Source: Microbacterium oxydans (GTDB taxonomy: Bacteria; Actinomycetota; Actinomycetes; Actinomycetales; Microbacteriaceae). Taken from it: a stretch of 64,000 bases of DNA. Positions 36,195-44,597 of this stretch are shown piece after piece. A model generated the notes under the pieces. It was given only the letters and a program-made list of their open reading frames with translations. It was not told the DNA's origin and did no database searches. The stretch covers positions 1-64,000 of the forward strand of contig NZ_JYIW01000019.1 of the NCBI RefSeq assembly GCF_000956525.1. Direction: 5' to 3'. The translations under genes and the position numbers were made by a program. Each line of letters starts with the position of its first letter. The stretch's first letter is position 1.

Positions 36195-37148
36195 TCAGTG
36201 CGTGTACTCCATGAGTTCCACGCCGAGCACACGGAACGCGTCGTGCGCACGCAGCCGGTGCGTGATCGAGAGGTCGTCGAAGCAGACGATGAGCGAGTAT
36301 GCGACGCCGGCCCGCGGACCCGCGAGCACGCCGGCCTCAGCACGGACGCCGCGGTCGCGACCGGTCTTGTTCACGAACAGCAGCCCGTGGGCGTCGTGAT
36401 CGTGCGAGAACGGATCGAGACCGGTGGACGCAGCCACCAGGCTGAGGTCCTGGTTGAGGCTGAGCCACTCGGACACCTGGGCGCTCACGGTGGCGTCGAC
36501 CACGGCCGAGTTGACGAGCGCGGAGAAGAGCCCGGCGAGCTCGCGCGTCGAGCCGACCGCGACATGCGGCGCGTCGTCAGGGCCCCGCTGATCGCGGAAC
36601 CGGTCGAGCAGCGCGGTGCGCCGGAGGCCGATGCTCTCGATGCGCTCCCGGACGCGCTCGTGGCCGACCCTTCGCAGCAGCGCGTTCACGGCGATCGGGT
36701 CGCCGGCGGTCGCGGCCAGCACCGCCAGGTCTTCCAGCGGCAGCGCGGGCGCGTGCAGATTGCGCCAGAGGCCGGACGTCGTCACAGCATCGATGCTCCC
36801 GCGCTCCACGATCTCGAGAGGATCGAGCTCGCCGCTCTCGAAGCCGGCCGCCACCTCGATCAGCAGCGGCACCACGCCGAGCCCGGCGACCGGCATCGTG
36901 ACGTGGTCGTCGCCGGCGAGCACGTGCTCGTGCGAGTCGAGATCGACGACGTGCACCGACACCTGGGCACCGGCATCCGCCAGCGTCTCGAGCGCACGCA
37001 GCGTCGAGGTGAACGAACGGCGTCCGACTGCGGCACGCCGAGGCAGCCTCCTGCTGGTGCTCTGCGAGCGGCGCAGCACGGCCCCGTCGGCGGGCGCTCC
37101 CTGCGCGGAGCCGAAGGGCTCAGGGAACGAGGGTGTGCGGGATCCCAC
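36195..37148 (-). CDS. Class A beta-lactamase-like protein, catalytic residues lost
   Basis: A 317-residue protein with the class A serine beta-lactamase fold, but the catalytic motifs are replaced. The SxxK position reads AGLGV in VTMPVAGLGVVPLLIEV. The SDN loop reads AGDPIAVN. The C-terminal KTG is kept (FVNKTGRDRG). It has no signal peptide or lipobox. It is therefore probably a non-hydrolytic binding or structural protein. The GTG start at 37148 has AAGGA upstream; the first 24 codons coincide with a dispersed repeat, so a GTG at 37079 is an alternative start. Confidence 0.75.
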   Translation of the reverse strand: MGSRTPSFPEPFGSAQGAPADGAVLRRSQSTSRRLPRRAAVGRRSFTSTLRALETLADAGAQVSVHVVDLDSHEHVLAGDDHVTMPVAGLGVVPLLIEVAAGFESGELDPLEIVERGSIDAVTTSGLWRNLHAPALPLEDLAVLAATAGDPIAVNALLRRVGHERVRERIESIGLRRTALLDRFRDQRGPDDAPHVAVGSTRELAGLFSALVNSAVVDATVSAQVSEWLSLNQDLSLVAASTGLDPFSHDHDAHGLLFVNKTGRDRGVRAEAGVLAGPRAGVAYSLIVCFDDLSITHRLRAHDAFRVLGVELMEYTH

Positions 37149-37259
37149 GCATGATCCTTACGGAGAGGGCGGATGGGGGCGCCACTGCGGCGCTATCCCC
37201 AGCGGCACCGATATCGTAACGCCGACCGATGGGGATCTCTCACAGACTGCGACGCTTGG

Positions 37260-39245
37260 TCACCAGATCGTCACACGCTCGTCTTCGGGCAGCCACAGAG
37301 CATCCTTCTCGCCGACCTCGAACGCCTCGTAGAAGGCGTCGATGTTGCGCACGATCTGGTTGCAGCGGAACTCGTTCGGCGAATGCGGGTCGATCGTCAG
37401 CAGTCGCAGCGTCTCGGCCTCCCGGCCCTTCTGCTGCCAGACCTGCGCCCAGGAGAGCAGCAGGCGCTGCACACCCGTGTACCCGTCGATGACCGGCCCT
37501 TCGACAGGCTCAGCGACCGACGGGTCCGCGCGGAGCGACAGCTCGTACGCCTTGAGGGCGATGCCGAGGCCACCGAGGTCGCCGATGTTCTCGCCGATCG
37601 TGAGCGCGCCGTTCACGTGATGCTCGGGCGCGAGGCCCTCCGGCACCAGCGCGTCGTACTGGGCGATGAGCGCCTTGGTGCGCTCCTCGAACGCCGTGCG
37701 GTCAGCATCCGTCCACCAGTCCTCGAGGCGTCCGTCGCCGTCGTAGCGGCTGCCCTGGTCATCGAAGCCGTGGCCGATCTCGTGCCCGATGACCGCGCCG
37801 ATGCCGCCGTAGTTCGCCGCAGCATCGCGCCCTGCGTCGAAGAACGGGTACTGCAGGATCGCCGCCGGGAACACGATCTCGTTCATCGAGGGGTTGTAGT
37901 ACGCATTCACCATCTGCGGCGGCATGTGCCACTCGTCGCGGTCGATCGGCGTACCGACCTTGTCGACGTGACGGTCGTGCTCGAAGATCGCCGCGCGACG
38001 CACGTTGCCGAACAGGTCGGCGCGGTCGATGGTCAGGCTCGAGTAGTCGCGCCAGACATCGGGGTGTCCGATCTTCGGCGTGAAGGAGTCGAGCTTGGCG
38101 AGCGCGCGCTCGCGCGTCTCGGCGGTCATCCACTCGAGCTCCGTGATGCTCTGGCGGTACGCCTCGATCAGGTTCGCGACCAGCTCGTCCATCGCGGCCT
38201 TCGCGGTCGACGGGTAGTGCCGCTCGACGTAGACCTTGCCGATCGCCTCGCCGAGCGCGCCCTCGGTCACCGAGACACCGCGCTTCCAGCGTTCGCGGAT
38301 GGTGGGGACGCCGGTGAGCTCGGTGCCGTAGAACGAGAAGTTCTCCTGCACGAGGTCATCAGTCAGGTACGGGGCCGCTGCATGCACGACCTGGGCGCGC
38401 AGCCACGCCTTCCAGTCGTCGAGGCGCTCGGCGGTGAGCAGCGTGCCGAGTCCCTCGAGGAAGCTCGGCTGCGACACCACGACCTCGGCGAAGGCCGCAG
38501 GATTCGACGGGGCGACGGCGTCGCGCCACGGCGCGAGGTCGACACCGGCGAGCTCCTGGATCTCGTCCCAGGTCTTCAGGTTGTAGGTCGCGACCGCATC
38601 ACGGCTCTTCACGTTGTCCCAGTGGTGACCGGCGAGCTCGGTCTCGAGGGCGATCGCGCGGTCGGCATCCTCGGCGGCATCCGGGATCCCGCCGAGCGTC
38701 AGCAGCCGCTCGAGGTGCGCGCGGTACGCGGCTCTGGTGCCCTCGAACGTCTCGAGACGGAAGTAGCTCTCGTCCGGGAGCGACAGACCCGACTGCACGA
38801 CGACGGGGACGTAGCGCTCCGGGTTCCCCGGGTCGCCGTCGACGTAGAAGCCGATCAGGTGCGCTCGGCCGTCACGGTCGTACGCGCCGACCGTCCGCAG
38901 GAACGAGGGGATGCTGTCGATCGCGTCGATCTCGGCGAGGGTCTCGGCCAACGGCGAGGTGCCGGCAGCCGCGATGCGCTCGGTGTCCATGAAGCTCGCG
39001 AACAGGTCGCCGATCTTCCGCGCCAGGGTGCCCTCTTCGGCATCCTGCGATTCCTCGATGATGGCGCGCACATCCTTCTCGGCCTGCTCGGCGAGGAGGT
39101 GGAACGACCCCCATCTCGCCTTGTCGCCCGGGATCTCGGTGCGGGCGATCCAGGCACCGTTCACATGACGGTAGAGGTCGTCCTGCGGGCGGATGTCGGA
39201 GCTGAACTCGGAAACGGCGAGGCCCACGGGAAGCACGTCAGTCAT
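37260..39245 (-). CDS. M13 family zinc metallopeptidase (neprilysin-like)
   Basis: A 661-residue endopeptidase of the M13/PepO family. Zinc ligands are in VIGHEIGHGFDDQG (HExxH), with the third ligand in GENIGDLGGLGIALKAY (ExxxD). NAYYNPSMNEIVFPAAIL precedes the active site, and the chain ends in a tryptophan as family members do. No signal peptide or N-terminal anchor is visible, so it is probably cytoplasmic as in other actinobacteria. A short stretch (VAEPVEGP) is encoded by a dispersed repeat. The ATG at 39245 has TAGGGT 7 nt upstream. Confidence 0.93.
   Translation of the reverse strand: MTDVLPVGLAVSEFSSDIRPQDDLYRHVNGAWIARTEIPGDKARWGSFHLLAEQAEKDVRAIIEESQDAEEGTLARKIGDLFASFMDTERIAAAGTSPLAETLAEIDAIDSIPSFLRTVGAYDRDGRAHLIGFYVDGDPGNPERYVPVVVQSGLSLPDESYFRLETFEGTRAAYRAHLERLLTLGGIPDAAEDADRAIALETELAGHHWDNVKSRDAVATYNLKTWDEIQELAGVDLAPWRDAVAPSNPAAFAEVVVSQPSFLEGLGTLLTAERLDDWKAWLRAQVVHAAAPYLTDDLVQENFSFYGTELTGVPTIRERWKRGVSVTEGALGEAIGKVYVERHYPSTAKAAMDELVANLIEAYRQSITELEWMTAETRERALAKLDSFTPKIGHPDVWRDYSSLTIDRADLFGNVRRAAIFEHDRHVDKVGTPIDRDEWHMPPQMVNAYYNPSMNEIVFPAAILQYPFFDAGRDAAANYGGIGAVIGHEIGHGFDDQGSRYDGDGRLEDWWTDADRTAFEERTKALIAQYDALVPEGLAPEHHVNGALTIGENIGDLGGLGIALKAYELSLRADPSVAEPVEGPVIDGYTGVQRLLLSWAQVWQQKGREAETLRLLTIDPHSPNEFRCNQIVRNIDAFYEAFEVGEKDALWLPEDERVTIW
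37498..37518. repeat. Dispersed CCTGAGCCTGTCGAAGG-type element inside the M13 gene
   Basis: CCTTCGACAGGCTCAGCGACC matches the repeat unit found in tandem at 50449-50532 and encodes the in-frame insertion VAEPVEG in the peptidase. Confidence 0.7.
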
Positions 39246-39278
39246 GCATCCCACCCTATGACGCGCACGGCAGGCAGG

Positions 39279-39833
39279 TCACTCGCTTCGGCGAATCCGC
39301 CACCTGCGACGACGGCTCTGCGCAGGTGCAGGATCGGATGCCGGCGGCCGCGCCAGCCGGCGCTCCGCCCAGGCCGCGACCGTCGCATCGATGTCGCGCG
39401 GCGAGGTCACCACCGGCGGCCCGCCCTGCAGCTGTCGTCGAGCCTCGATCACGCGGCGGTTGAAGTCCTCGAGCACGCTGCGCACATCGGACTCGCGACC
39501 GAGCAGATCGAGTTCCGCGTCGAGCCCCTTGTCCTCGGCGCGCAGCAGGATCGCGGGCGGACCGAGACCCGTGAGGTTCTCGGTCTCGATCTTGCGGCGG
39601 ATCCACCAGTCGGGATCGTGATGGCCGTCGAGGCCCTCGAGCGGCTTGCCGGCGCCGGGAAGATCGTCGAAGTCGCCGCGGCGGATGGCGACCTGGATCG
39701 CCGTCTCGATGAACGCGGCCCGATCCACAGCTGCGCCGATGCCGGGCGGCGTCCCGCCCTCGTCATCGCCGTCCGGGCTCGTGCCCTGCTGTCGCGCGCG
39801 GTACTGGGCTGCGGCTTCGCGAGGATCCGACAT
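39279..39833 (-). CDS. DUF1992 (DnaJ-homologue C28-like) protein
   Basis: A 184-residue protein with the DUF1992 core: FIETAIQVAIRRGDFDDLPGAGKPL, then PDWWIRRKIETEN and ESDVRSVLEDFNRRVIEAR. The family occurs in bacteria and as part of eukaryotic DNAJC28; its function is unknown. The ATG follows GGAGG. It is 33 nt downstream of the M13 peptidase start and runs the same way, with no evident link. Confidence 0.87.
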   Translation of the reverse strand: MSDPREAAAQYRARQQGTSPDGDDEGGTPPGIGAAVDRAAFIETAIQVAIRRGDFDDLPGAGKPLEGLDGHHDPDWWIRRKIETENLTGLGPPAILLRAEDKGLDAELDLLGRESDVRSVLEDFNRRVIEARRQLQGGPPVVTSPRDIDATVAAWAERRLARPPASDPAPAQSRRRRWRIRRSE

Positions 39834-39926
39834 GATGCACCTCCGTGGCATCCGTTCCCTCCAGCGTACGATGCCACCGCCGGGTCGAGGCTGGCACGTC
39901 GAGGCTGGCACGTCGGTGCCAGCCCA

Positions 39927-39932
39927 TAGGCT
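39927..39932 (+). promoter_or_regulatory. -10 element of leaderless MATE gene
   Basis: TAGGCT ends exactly 6 nt before the ATG at 39939. Confidence 0.5.
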
Positions 39933-39938
39933 CGGAGG

Positions 39939-41261
39939 ATGACCGCGCGCCCCTCCCTCAACCGAGAGATCCTGCGCCTCGCGGTCCCCGCGCTCGGCGC
40001 GCTGATCGCGGAGCCCGCGTTCCTGATCGTGGACGCAGCGCTCATCGGACACCTGGGCACCACACCGCTCGCGGGGCTCGGGATCGCCGGCGCGGTGCTG
40101 CAGACCATCGTCGGGCTCATGGTGTTCCTGGCGTACTCCACCACGCCGGCGGTCGCGCGGCGCTTCGGCGCTGGCCAGCCTGGCGAAGCCGTCTCGGTCG
40201 GCATCAACGGCATGTGGCTCGCGCTGGGACTCGGCGCCGTGCTCGCGGTCGTCGGCGCCGTGTCGTCGCCCTGGCTGGTCTCGCTGTTCGGCGCCGGCGA
40301 GGCCGTGTCCGAGCAGGCGAACGACTACCTCGTGATCTCGATGTGGGGGCTCCCCGCGATGCTGATCGTGTTCGCGGCGACCGGGCTGCTGCGCGGGATG
40401 CAGGACACCGTCACGCCGCTGTGGATCGCCGGGCTCGGCTTCGGCGCGAACGCACTGCTGAACGTGTTGTTCATCTACGGGTTCGGGTGGGGCATCGCCG
40501 GCTCCGCCGCCGGCACGATCACGGCCCAGTGGGGCATGGTCGGCGCCTACGTCCTGGTCATCCGACGCCTCGCGACCAGGCACAACGCCTCGTTGCGCGC
40601 GCAGCGCGAGGGCATGGGCAGCACGGCGCGCTCGGGCGGCTGGCTCTTCCTGCGCACCGTGAGCCTGCGCGTCGCCCTGCTCGCGACCGTGGGCGTCGCG
40701 ACCGGCATCGGCGCCGATGAGCTCGCCGGGTGGCAGATCGTCTTCACGATCTTCTCGGCGGCTGCCTTCGCGCTCGACGCGCTCGCGATCGCGGCGCAGG
40801 CCCTGATCGGCAAGGAGCTCGGCGCCGGCGACCAGCCGCAGGTGCGTCGCGTGCTCGGCCGCACCGTCGCCTGGGGAGCATGGTTCGGCGTGATCGTCGG
40901 TGCGATCATCGCGGCGCTGTCCGGCGTGCTCGGCATCGTCTTCACCGGATCGGCCGAGGTCGCGTCTCTCGTGCAACCCGCACTGCTGGTGCTGGCGGTC
41001 GCGCAGCCGGTCGCCGGGGTCGTCTTCGTGCTCGACGGCGTGCTGATGGGGGCGAACGACGTGCGCTACCTCGCGATCGCCGGTGGCCTGAACCTCGTGC
41101 CGTTCCTCCCGGCGCTGTGGATCATCGCGGCGCTCGGCGTCGGCGGCAGCGCCGGCTTGATCTGGCTCTCGCTCGCGTTCTTCGGCATCTACCTGCTCGC
41201 TCGCCTCGCGACGCTCGGCTGGCGGGTCCGGTCGGGGCGCTGGTTGACAGCGGGCGTCTAG
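39939..41261 (+). CDS. MATE family efflux transporter (DinF-like)
   Basis: A 440-residue polytopic membrane protein with 12 hydrophobic helices in two homologous halves: AVPALGALIAEPAFLIVDAALIGHLGTTPLAGLGIAG in the first, and FALDALAIAAQALIGKELGAG in the second, both typical of DinF-type MATE exporters driven by sodium or protons. Substrate unknown. The start is 6 nt after TAGGCT and also has GGAGG immediately before it. Confidence 0.92.
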   Translation: MTARPSLNREILRLAVPALGALIAEPAFLIVDAALIGHLGTTPLAGLGIAGAVLQTIVGLMVFLAYSTTPAVARRFGAGQPGEAVSVGINGMWLALGLGAVLAVVGAVSSPWLVSLFGAGEAVSEQANDYLVISMWGLPAMLIVFAATGLLRGMQDTVTPLWIAGLGFGANALLNVLFIYGFGWGIAGSAAGTITAQWGMVGAYVLVIRRLATRHNASLRAQREGMGSTARSGGWLFLRTVSLRVALLATVGVATGIGADELAGWQIVFTIFSAAAFALDALAIAAQALIGKELGAGDQPQVRRVLGRTVAWGAWFGVIVGAIIAALSGVLGIVFTGSAEVASLVQPALLVLAVAQPVAGVVFVLDGVLMGANDVRYLAIAGGLNLVPFLPALWIIAALGVGGSAGLIWLSLAFFGIYLLARLATLGWRVRSGRWLTAGV

Positions 41262-41270
41262 TCCTCCACG

Positions 41271-41302
41271 GGTACTGAGGAGAACGAGTTCTCCCCAGTA
41301 CC
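41271..41302 (+). terminator. Hairpin after the MATE gene
   Basis: GGTACTG-A-GGAGAAC (41271-41285) pairs with GTTCTCC-C-CAGTACC (41288-41302), 14 pairs with one mismatch and a tight loop, 10 nt beyond the stop codon. Confidence 0.75.
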
Positions 41303-41369
41303 TGAAACCCCCGGAATACTGGGCTCCGTATCCCTGGTGCGCTCGACATCATCGAGGCACACTGAAGGG

Positions 41370-41666
41370 ATGTTGGGGATGAACGAACCACAGATCTGGA
41401 CACTGATCGGTGTCTTCGCGGCTGGAATGATCGGCACGGTCACGCTGATCTCGACCATGTTCGTGCGGATGATGCGCGACGGGTTCCACGGCGTGCGGAC
41501 CGAGTTCGACAGCGTGCGAAGAGAATTCGACAGCGTACGGGCCGAGATCACCAGCGAGTTCGCGAGAGTGCGGATCGAGATCCGAGCCGTGAACGGGCGC
41601 ATCGATCATCTGGATCGCGATGTCAACGCGATCTACCGCCACCTGTTCGGCATCGATCGGACCTGA
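41370..41666 (+). CDS. Small membrane protein with C-terminal coiled coil
   Basis: A 98-residue protein: one N-terminal membrane helix (WTLIGVFAAGMIGTVTLISTMFV), then a charged coiled coil with a heptad-like tandem (VRTEFDSVRREFDSVRAEI). This resembles the tail of small actinobacterial response-type proteins that pair with membrane partners; no function is assigned. The ATG at 41370 lies 6 nt after CACACT. An ATG nine bases later with AAGGG upstream is an alternative. Confidence 0.75.
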   Translation: MLGMNEPQIWTLIGVFAAGMIGTVTLISTMFVRMMRDGFHGVRTEFDSVRREFDSVRAEITSEFARVRIEIRAVNGRIDHLDRDVNAIYRHLFGIDRT

Positions 41667-41691
41667 ACGGCCGCATCCGCCGAAGCCCCGT

Positions 41692-42159
41692 TCAGGCGGT
41701 CTCGAGTTCCTCGATCACGATCTTCTTCATGCGCATGAGCGCCTGGATCTGCTCAGGGCGCCGCTGCAGCCGGCCGAGGTCGGCGGGGACGATCTGCCAG
41801 CTGACGCCGAACCGGTCCTTGCACCAGCCGCACGCCTCGGCGTCGGGCACCGCCGAGAGCGCCTGCCAGTAGTGATCGATCTCGGCCTGGTCGGCGCACT
41901 CGATCACGAACGACACCGCCTCGGTGAACGAGAACGCCGGTCCACCGTCGATGCAACCGAACCGGGTGCCGTTCAGGGTGAACTCGCCGTTGATGACCTT
42001 CCCGCCCATGCCCTCGAAATGCTCGCTGAGGTTCTCGTCGGGATAGTGGGCGACCCGGTCGATCGACGAGTTGGGGAAGACCGAGACGTAGTAGTCCATC
42101 GCCTCCTGCGCGGAGTCGTGGAACCAGAGATACGGACGGATGGGCACCGGACCTGCCAT
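41692..42159 (-). CDS. VOC family protein (PhnB/glyoxalase_3 type)
   Basis: A 155-residue protein of the 3-demethylubiquinone methyltransferase-like VOC subgroup: PYLWFHDSAQEAMDYYVSVFPNS, AFSFTEAVSFVIEC and CGWCKDRFGVSWQIVP. Members are widely annotated PhnB-like and have no agreed activity. The ATG at 42159 has GAGGAGG eight bases upstream and is preferred to the in-frame ATG at 42180. Confidence 0.88.
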   Translation of the reverse strand: MAGPVPIRPYLWFHDSAQEAMDYYVSVFPNSSIDRVAHYPDENLSEHFEGMGGKVINGEFTLNGTRFGCIDGGPAFSFTEAVSFVIECADQAEIDHYWQALSAVPDAEACGWCKDRFGVSWQIVPADLGRLQRRPEQIQALMRMKKIVIEELETA

Positions 42160-42240
42160 GTCGGCCTCCTCGATCGGCACTCACGCTACGCCCGCCGGCA
42201 TCCCGTGTCGAGAGGCTTCAGGGCGTGATCAGCCCCGGGA

Positions 42241-42870
42241 TCAGTCGGCGTACCGCCGGCACCACTCGTACATGATCACGGCGGCCGCCGCGCTGGCGTT
42301 GATCGACCTCGTCGACCCGTACTGGGTGATCTCGATGTGGGCGGATGCCGCGGCGAGCGCTTCGGCCGAGAGCCCAGGGCCTTCCTGGCCGAACAGCAGC
42401 ACGCAGCGCTCAGGCAGTTCGGCGCGGTCGACGGGCACGGAGCCCGCGACGTTGTCGACGGCGACGATCGGCATCCCCTCCCCTACTGCCCAGGCCGCGA
42501 AGGTCTCGATGTCCTCGTGGTGCACGACGTGCTGGTACCGGTCGGTGACCATGGCACCGCGCTTGTTCCAGCGGCGTCGCCCGATGATGTGCACGGTGTC
42601 GGCGAGGAACGCGTTGGCGCTGCGCACGATCGAGCCGATGTTCATGTCGTGCTGCCAGTTCTCGATCGCGACGTGGAACGGATGCCGGTGCGTGTCGAGC
42701 TCGGCGACGATCGCCTCCATGCGCCAGTACCGGTAGCGGTCGATCACGTTGCGGGTGTCGCCGTGCTCGAGCAGCTCGGGGTCGTACTGCTCGCCCTCGG
42801 GCCATGCAGCGCGTCCGCCCGGCCACGGTCCGACGCCGTGCGTGCTGCGTTCCGGGGTCTGCTCATCCAT
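42241..42870 (-). CDS. TrmH/SpoU family RNA methyltransferase
   Basis: A 209-residue SPOUT methyltransferase, transferring a methyl group from S-adenosylmethionine to a ribose 2'-OH in tRNA or rRNA. The three motifs are NIGSIVRSANAF, LLFGQEGPGLS and ITQYGSTRSINASAAAAVIMYEW (trefoil knot). The RNA target cannot be deduced. The ATG lies 6 nt after TAGCCT. It is divergent from mntH. Confidence 0.93.
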   Translation of the reverse strand: MDEQTPERSTHGVGPWPGGRAAWPEGEQYDPELLEHGDTRNVIDRYRYWRMEAIVAELDTHRHPFHVAIENWQHDMNIGSIVRSANAFLADTVHIIGRRRWNKRGAMVTDRYQHVVHHEDIETFAAWAVGEGMPIVAVDNVAGSVPVDRAELPERCVLLFGQEGPGLSAEALAAASAHIEITQYGSTRSINASAAAAVIMYEWCRRYAD

Positions 42871-42905
42871 CCAGCAAGGCTATCCGCCGCATCGTCGAAG
42901 AAATA

Positions 42906-42921
42906 TTTAGGCACACCGAAA
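42906..42921. promoter_or_regulatory. MntR-like box 1 (mntH promoter)
   Basis: TTTAGGCACACCGAAA is a 16-bp imperfect palindrome, 28 bp upstream of a nearly identical perfect one. It overlaps the -35 position of the mntH promoter. Confidence 0.75.
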
Positions 42922-42928
42922 AATCCGC

Positions 42929-42934
42929 TACGAT
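42929..42934 (+). promoter_or_regulatory. -10 element of leaderless mntH
   Basis: TACGAT ends exactly 6 nt before the mntH ATG and sits between the two palindromes. Confidence 0.65.
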
Positions 42935-42949
42935 TTCGGTATGCCGAAA
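42934..42949. promoter_or_regulatory. MntR-like box 2 overlapping mntH start codon
   Basis: TTTCGGTATGCCGAAA is a perfect 16-bp palindrome whose centre contains the mntH ATG. With box 1 it flanks the -10 element, so a bound DtxR-family repressor would block both polymerase and the transcription start. Confidence 0.82.
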
Positions 42950-44227
42950 AGCTCCGACACCATCGCGGCTCCTGCCACACGCACGACCCCACCCCGCAGC
43001 CTGTGGCTGCTGGGTCCGGCCCTCGTCGCCGGTGTCGCGTACCTCGATCCCGGCAACGTCGCCAGCAACATGACCGCTGGTGCCACGTACGGCTACCTGC
43101 TGGTATGGGTCGTCGTCGCGGGCAACGTCATGGCCTGGCTGATCCAGTACCTCTCGGCGAAGCTCGGTGTCGTCACCGGCCAGAGCCTGCCGCAGGTGCT
43201 CGGCTCGCGCATCCGCAATCGCTGGGCGCGCCGCTCCTACTGGCTGCAGGCCGAGCTCGTCGCCATGGCGACCGACCTCGCCGAGGTGATCGGCGGCGCG
43301 GTCGCCCTGCACCTCCTGTTCGACGTGCCGCTGCTCCTCGGCGGAATCATCACCGGAGTCGTGTCCATGGTCCTGCTCGCGGTGCAGAGCCGCCGCGGGC
43401 CCCGGCCGTTCGAGTTCGTGATCATCGGGCTCATGGCGATCATCACGATCGGCTTCGTCGCCGGGGTCTTCGTCGCCCCGCCGGACCCGGCCGGCGTCGT
43501 CGGCGGCCTCGTGCCGCGCTTCGAGGACACCGGATCGGTGCTGCTCGCGGCATCCATCCTCGGTGCGACGATCATGCCGCACGCGATCTACGCGCACTCC
43601 TCGCTGACCCGCGACCGCTTCGGCGCCACGACCACCCACGCCGGCGACGAGGCCGTGCGTACCGAGACCTCGCGTATCCGCCGCCTCCTCAGGGCAACCC
43701 GCTGGGACGTGTCGATCGCGATGATCATCGCCGGGTCCGTGAACCTCGCCATCCTGCTCCTCGCCGCCGCGAACCTCGCCGGTGTCGAGGGCACCGACTC
43801 GCTCGAGGGCGCGCACGCGGCCCTCGCCACCGGCCTCGGCCCGGTCGTCGCGACGTTCTTCGCGGTGGGCCTGCTCGCCTCCGGCCTCGCCTCGACCTCG
43901 GTCGGCGCCTACGCGGGGGCCGAGATCATGCACGGCCTCCTGCACGTGCGGATCCCCCTGCTCGCGCGCCGCCTGGTGACGCTGATCCCCGCACTCGTGA
44001 TCCTCGGCATCGGGGTCGACCCCACGCTCGCGCTCGTGCTCAGCCAGGTGGTGCTGTCGTTCGGCATCCCGTTCGCATTGATCCCGCTCGTCATCCTGAC
44101 GGCGCAGCGACGCACCCTCGGGATCTGGGCGAACCGCGCATGGACGACCGCAGCCGGCGTCATCGCGTCGGTGCTGCTGATCGCGCTCAACGGTGCACTG
44201 CTGTGGCTGGTGATCACCGGGGCGTGA
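42941..44227 (+). CDS. mntH: Nramp-family divalent metal (Mn2+) transporter
   Basis: A 428-residue proton-coupled manganese/iron importer with 11 hydrophobic helices. The metal site is formed by LDPGNVASNMTAGATYGY in helix 1 (DPGN) and TIMPHAIYAHSSL in helix 6 (MPH). Two palindromic boxes surround its promoter, and a DtxR-family regulator gene lies 371 bp downstream, together forming a manganese homeostasis unit. The ATG appears to be the transcription start, and the second operator extends into the coding sequence. Confidence 0.95.
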   Translation: MPKSSDTIAAPATRTTPPRSLWLLGPALVAGVAYLDPGNVASNMTAGATYGYLLVWVVVAGNVMAWLIQYLSAKLGVVTGQSLPQVLGSRIRNRWARRSYWLQAELVAMATDLAEVIGGAVALHLLFDVPLLLGGIITGVVSMVLLAVQSRRGPRPFEFVIIGLMAIITIGFVAGVFVAPPDPAGVVGGLVPRFEDTGSVLLAASILGATIMPHAIYAHSSLTRDRFGATTTHAGDEAVRTETSRIRRLLRATRWDVSIAMIIAGSVNLAILLLAAANLAGVEGTDSLEGAHAALATGLGPVVATFFAVGLLASGLASTSVGAYAGAEIMHGLLHVRIPLLARRLVTLIPALVILGIGVDPTLALVLSQVVLSFGIPFALIPLVILTAQRRTLGIWANRAWTTAAGVIASVLLIALNGALLWLVITGA

Positions 44228-44234
44228 GCCCGGA

Positions 44235-44240
44235 TAGGCT
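44235..44240 (+). promoter_or_regulatory. -10 element of small membrane protein gene
   Basis: TAGGCT ends exactly 6 nt before the ATG at 44247. Confidence 0.45.
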
Positions 44241-44246
44241 CGGAGC

Positions 44247-44549
44247 ATGTCCGCCCAGAACGCCCGCCGCAGCATCCGCATCCTCACCTGGATCGGCATC
44301 GCGACCGGCGTGATCGGCGGCCTGCTCGTCGCCTTCCCGACCGTCATCGGCGACGCCAGCCCGTGGGTGCAGCTCGCCCTCGGCATCGCGACCCTCGTAC
44401 TGGCGTTCCGCGCCCGCAGGATCGGCATCGCCGAGATCGAGGGATTCGACGGCCGCCTCTCACTGTTCGCGGCCCTGCTCGGCTTCCTGGTCTGCTTCTT
44501 CGCCGGCCAGGCAGCCTTCGGCATCCTCGTCGCGGTCGCGAACCCCTGA
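44247..44549 (+). CDS. Small integral membrane protein, 100 aa
   Basis: A 100-residue protein with three hydrophobic helices (ILTWIGIATGVIGGLLVAFP, WVQLALGIATLVLAF, LSLFAALLGFLVCFFAGQAA) and a positively charged N-terminus. No family recognised. It lies between mntH and mntR, 20 bp after mntH, but has its own candidate -10. A role in metal homeostasis is possible only by position. Confidence 0.78.
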   Translation: MSAQNARRSIRILTWIGIATGVIGGLLVAFPTVIGDASPWVQLALGIATLVLAFRARRIGIAEIEGFDGRLSLFAALLGFLVCFFAGQAAFGILVAVANP

Positions 44550-44585
44550 CCCACGCCGAGCCCGATCGCTGAAATCGGCCTGATC

Positions 44586-44591
44586 TAGACT
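44586..44591 (+). promoter_or_regulatory. -10 element of leaderless mntR
   Basis: TAGACT ends exactly 6 nt before the mntR GTG at 44598. No MntR-like box is seen here. Confidence 0.5.
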
Positions 44592-44597
44592 GGTCGG

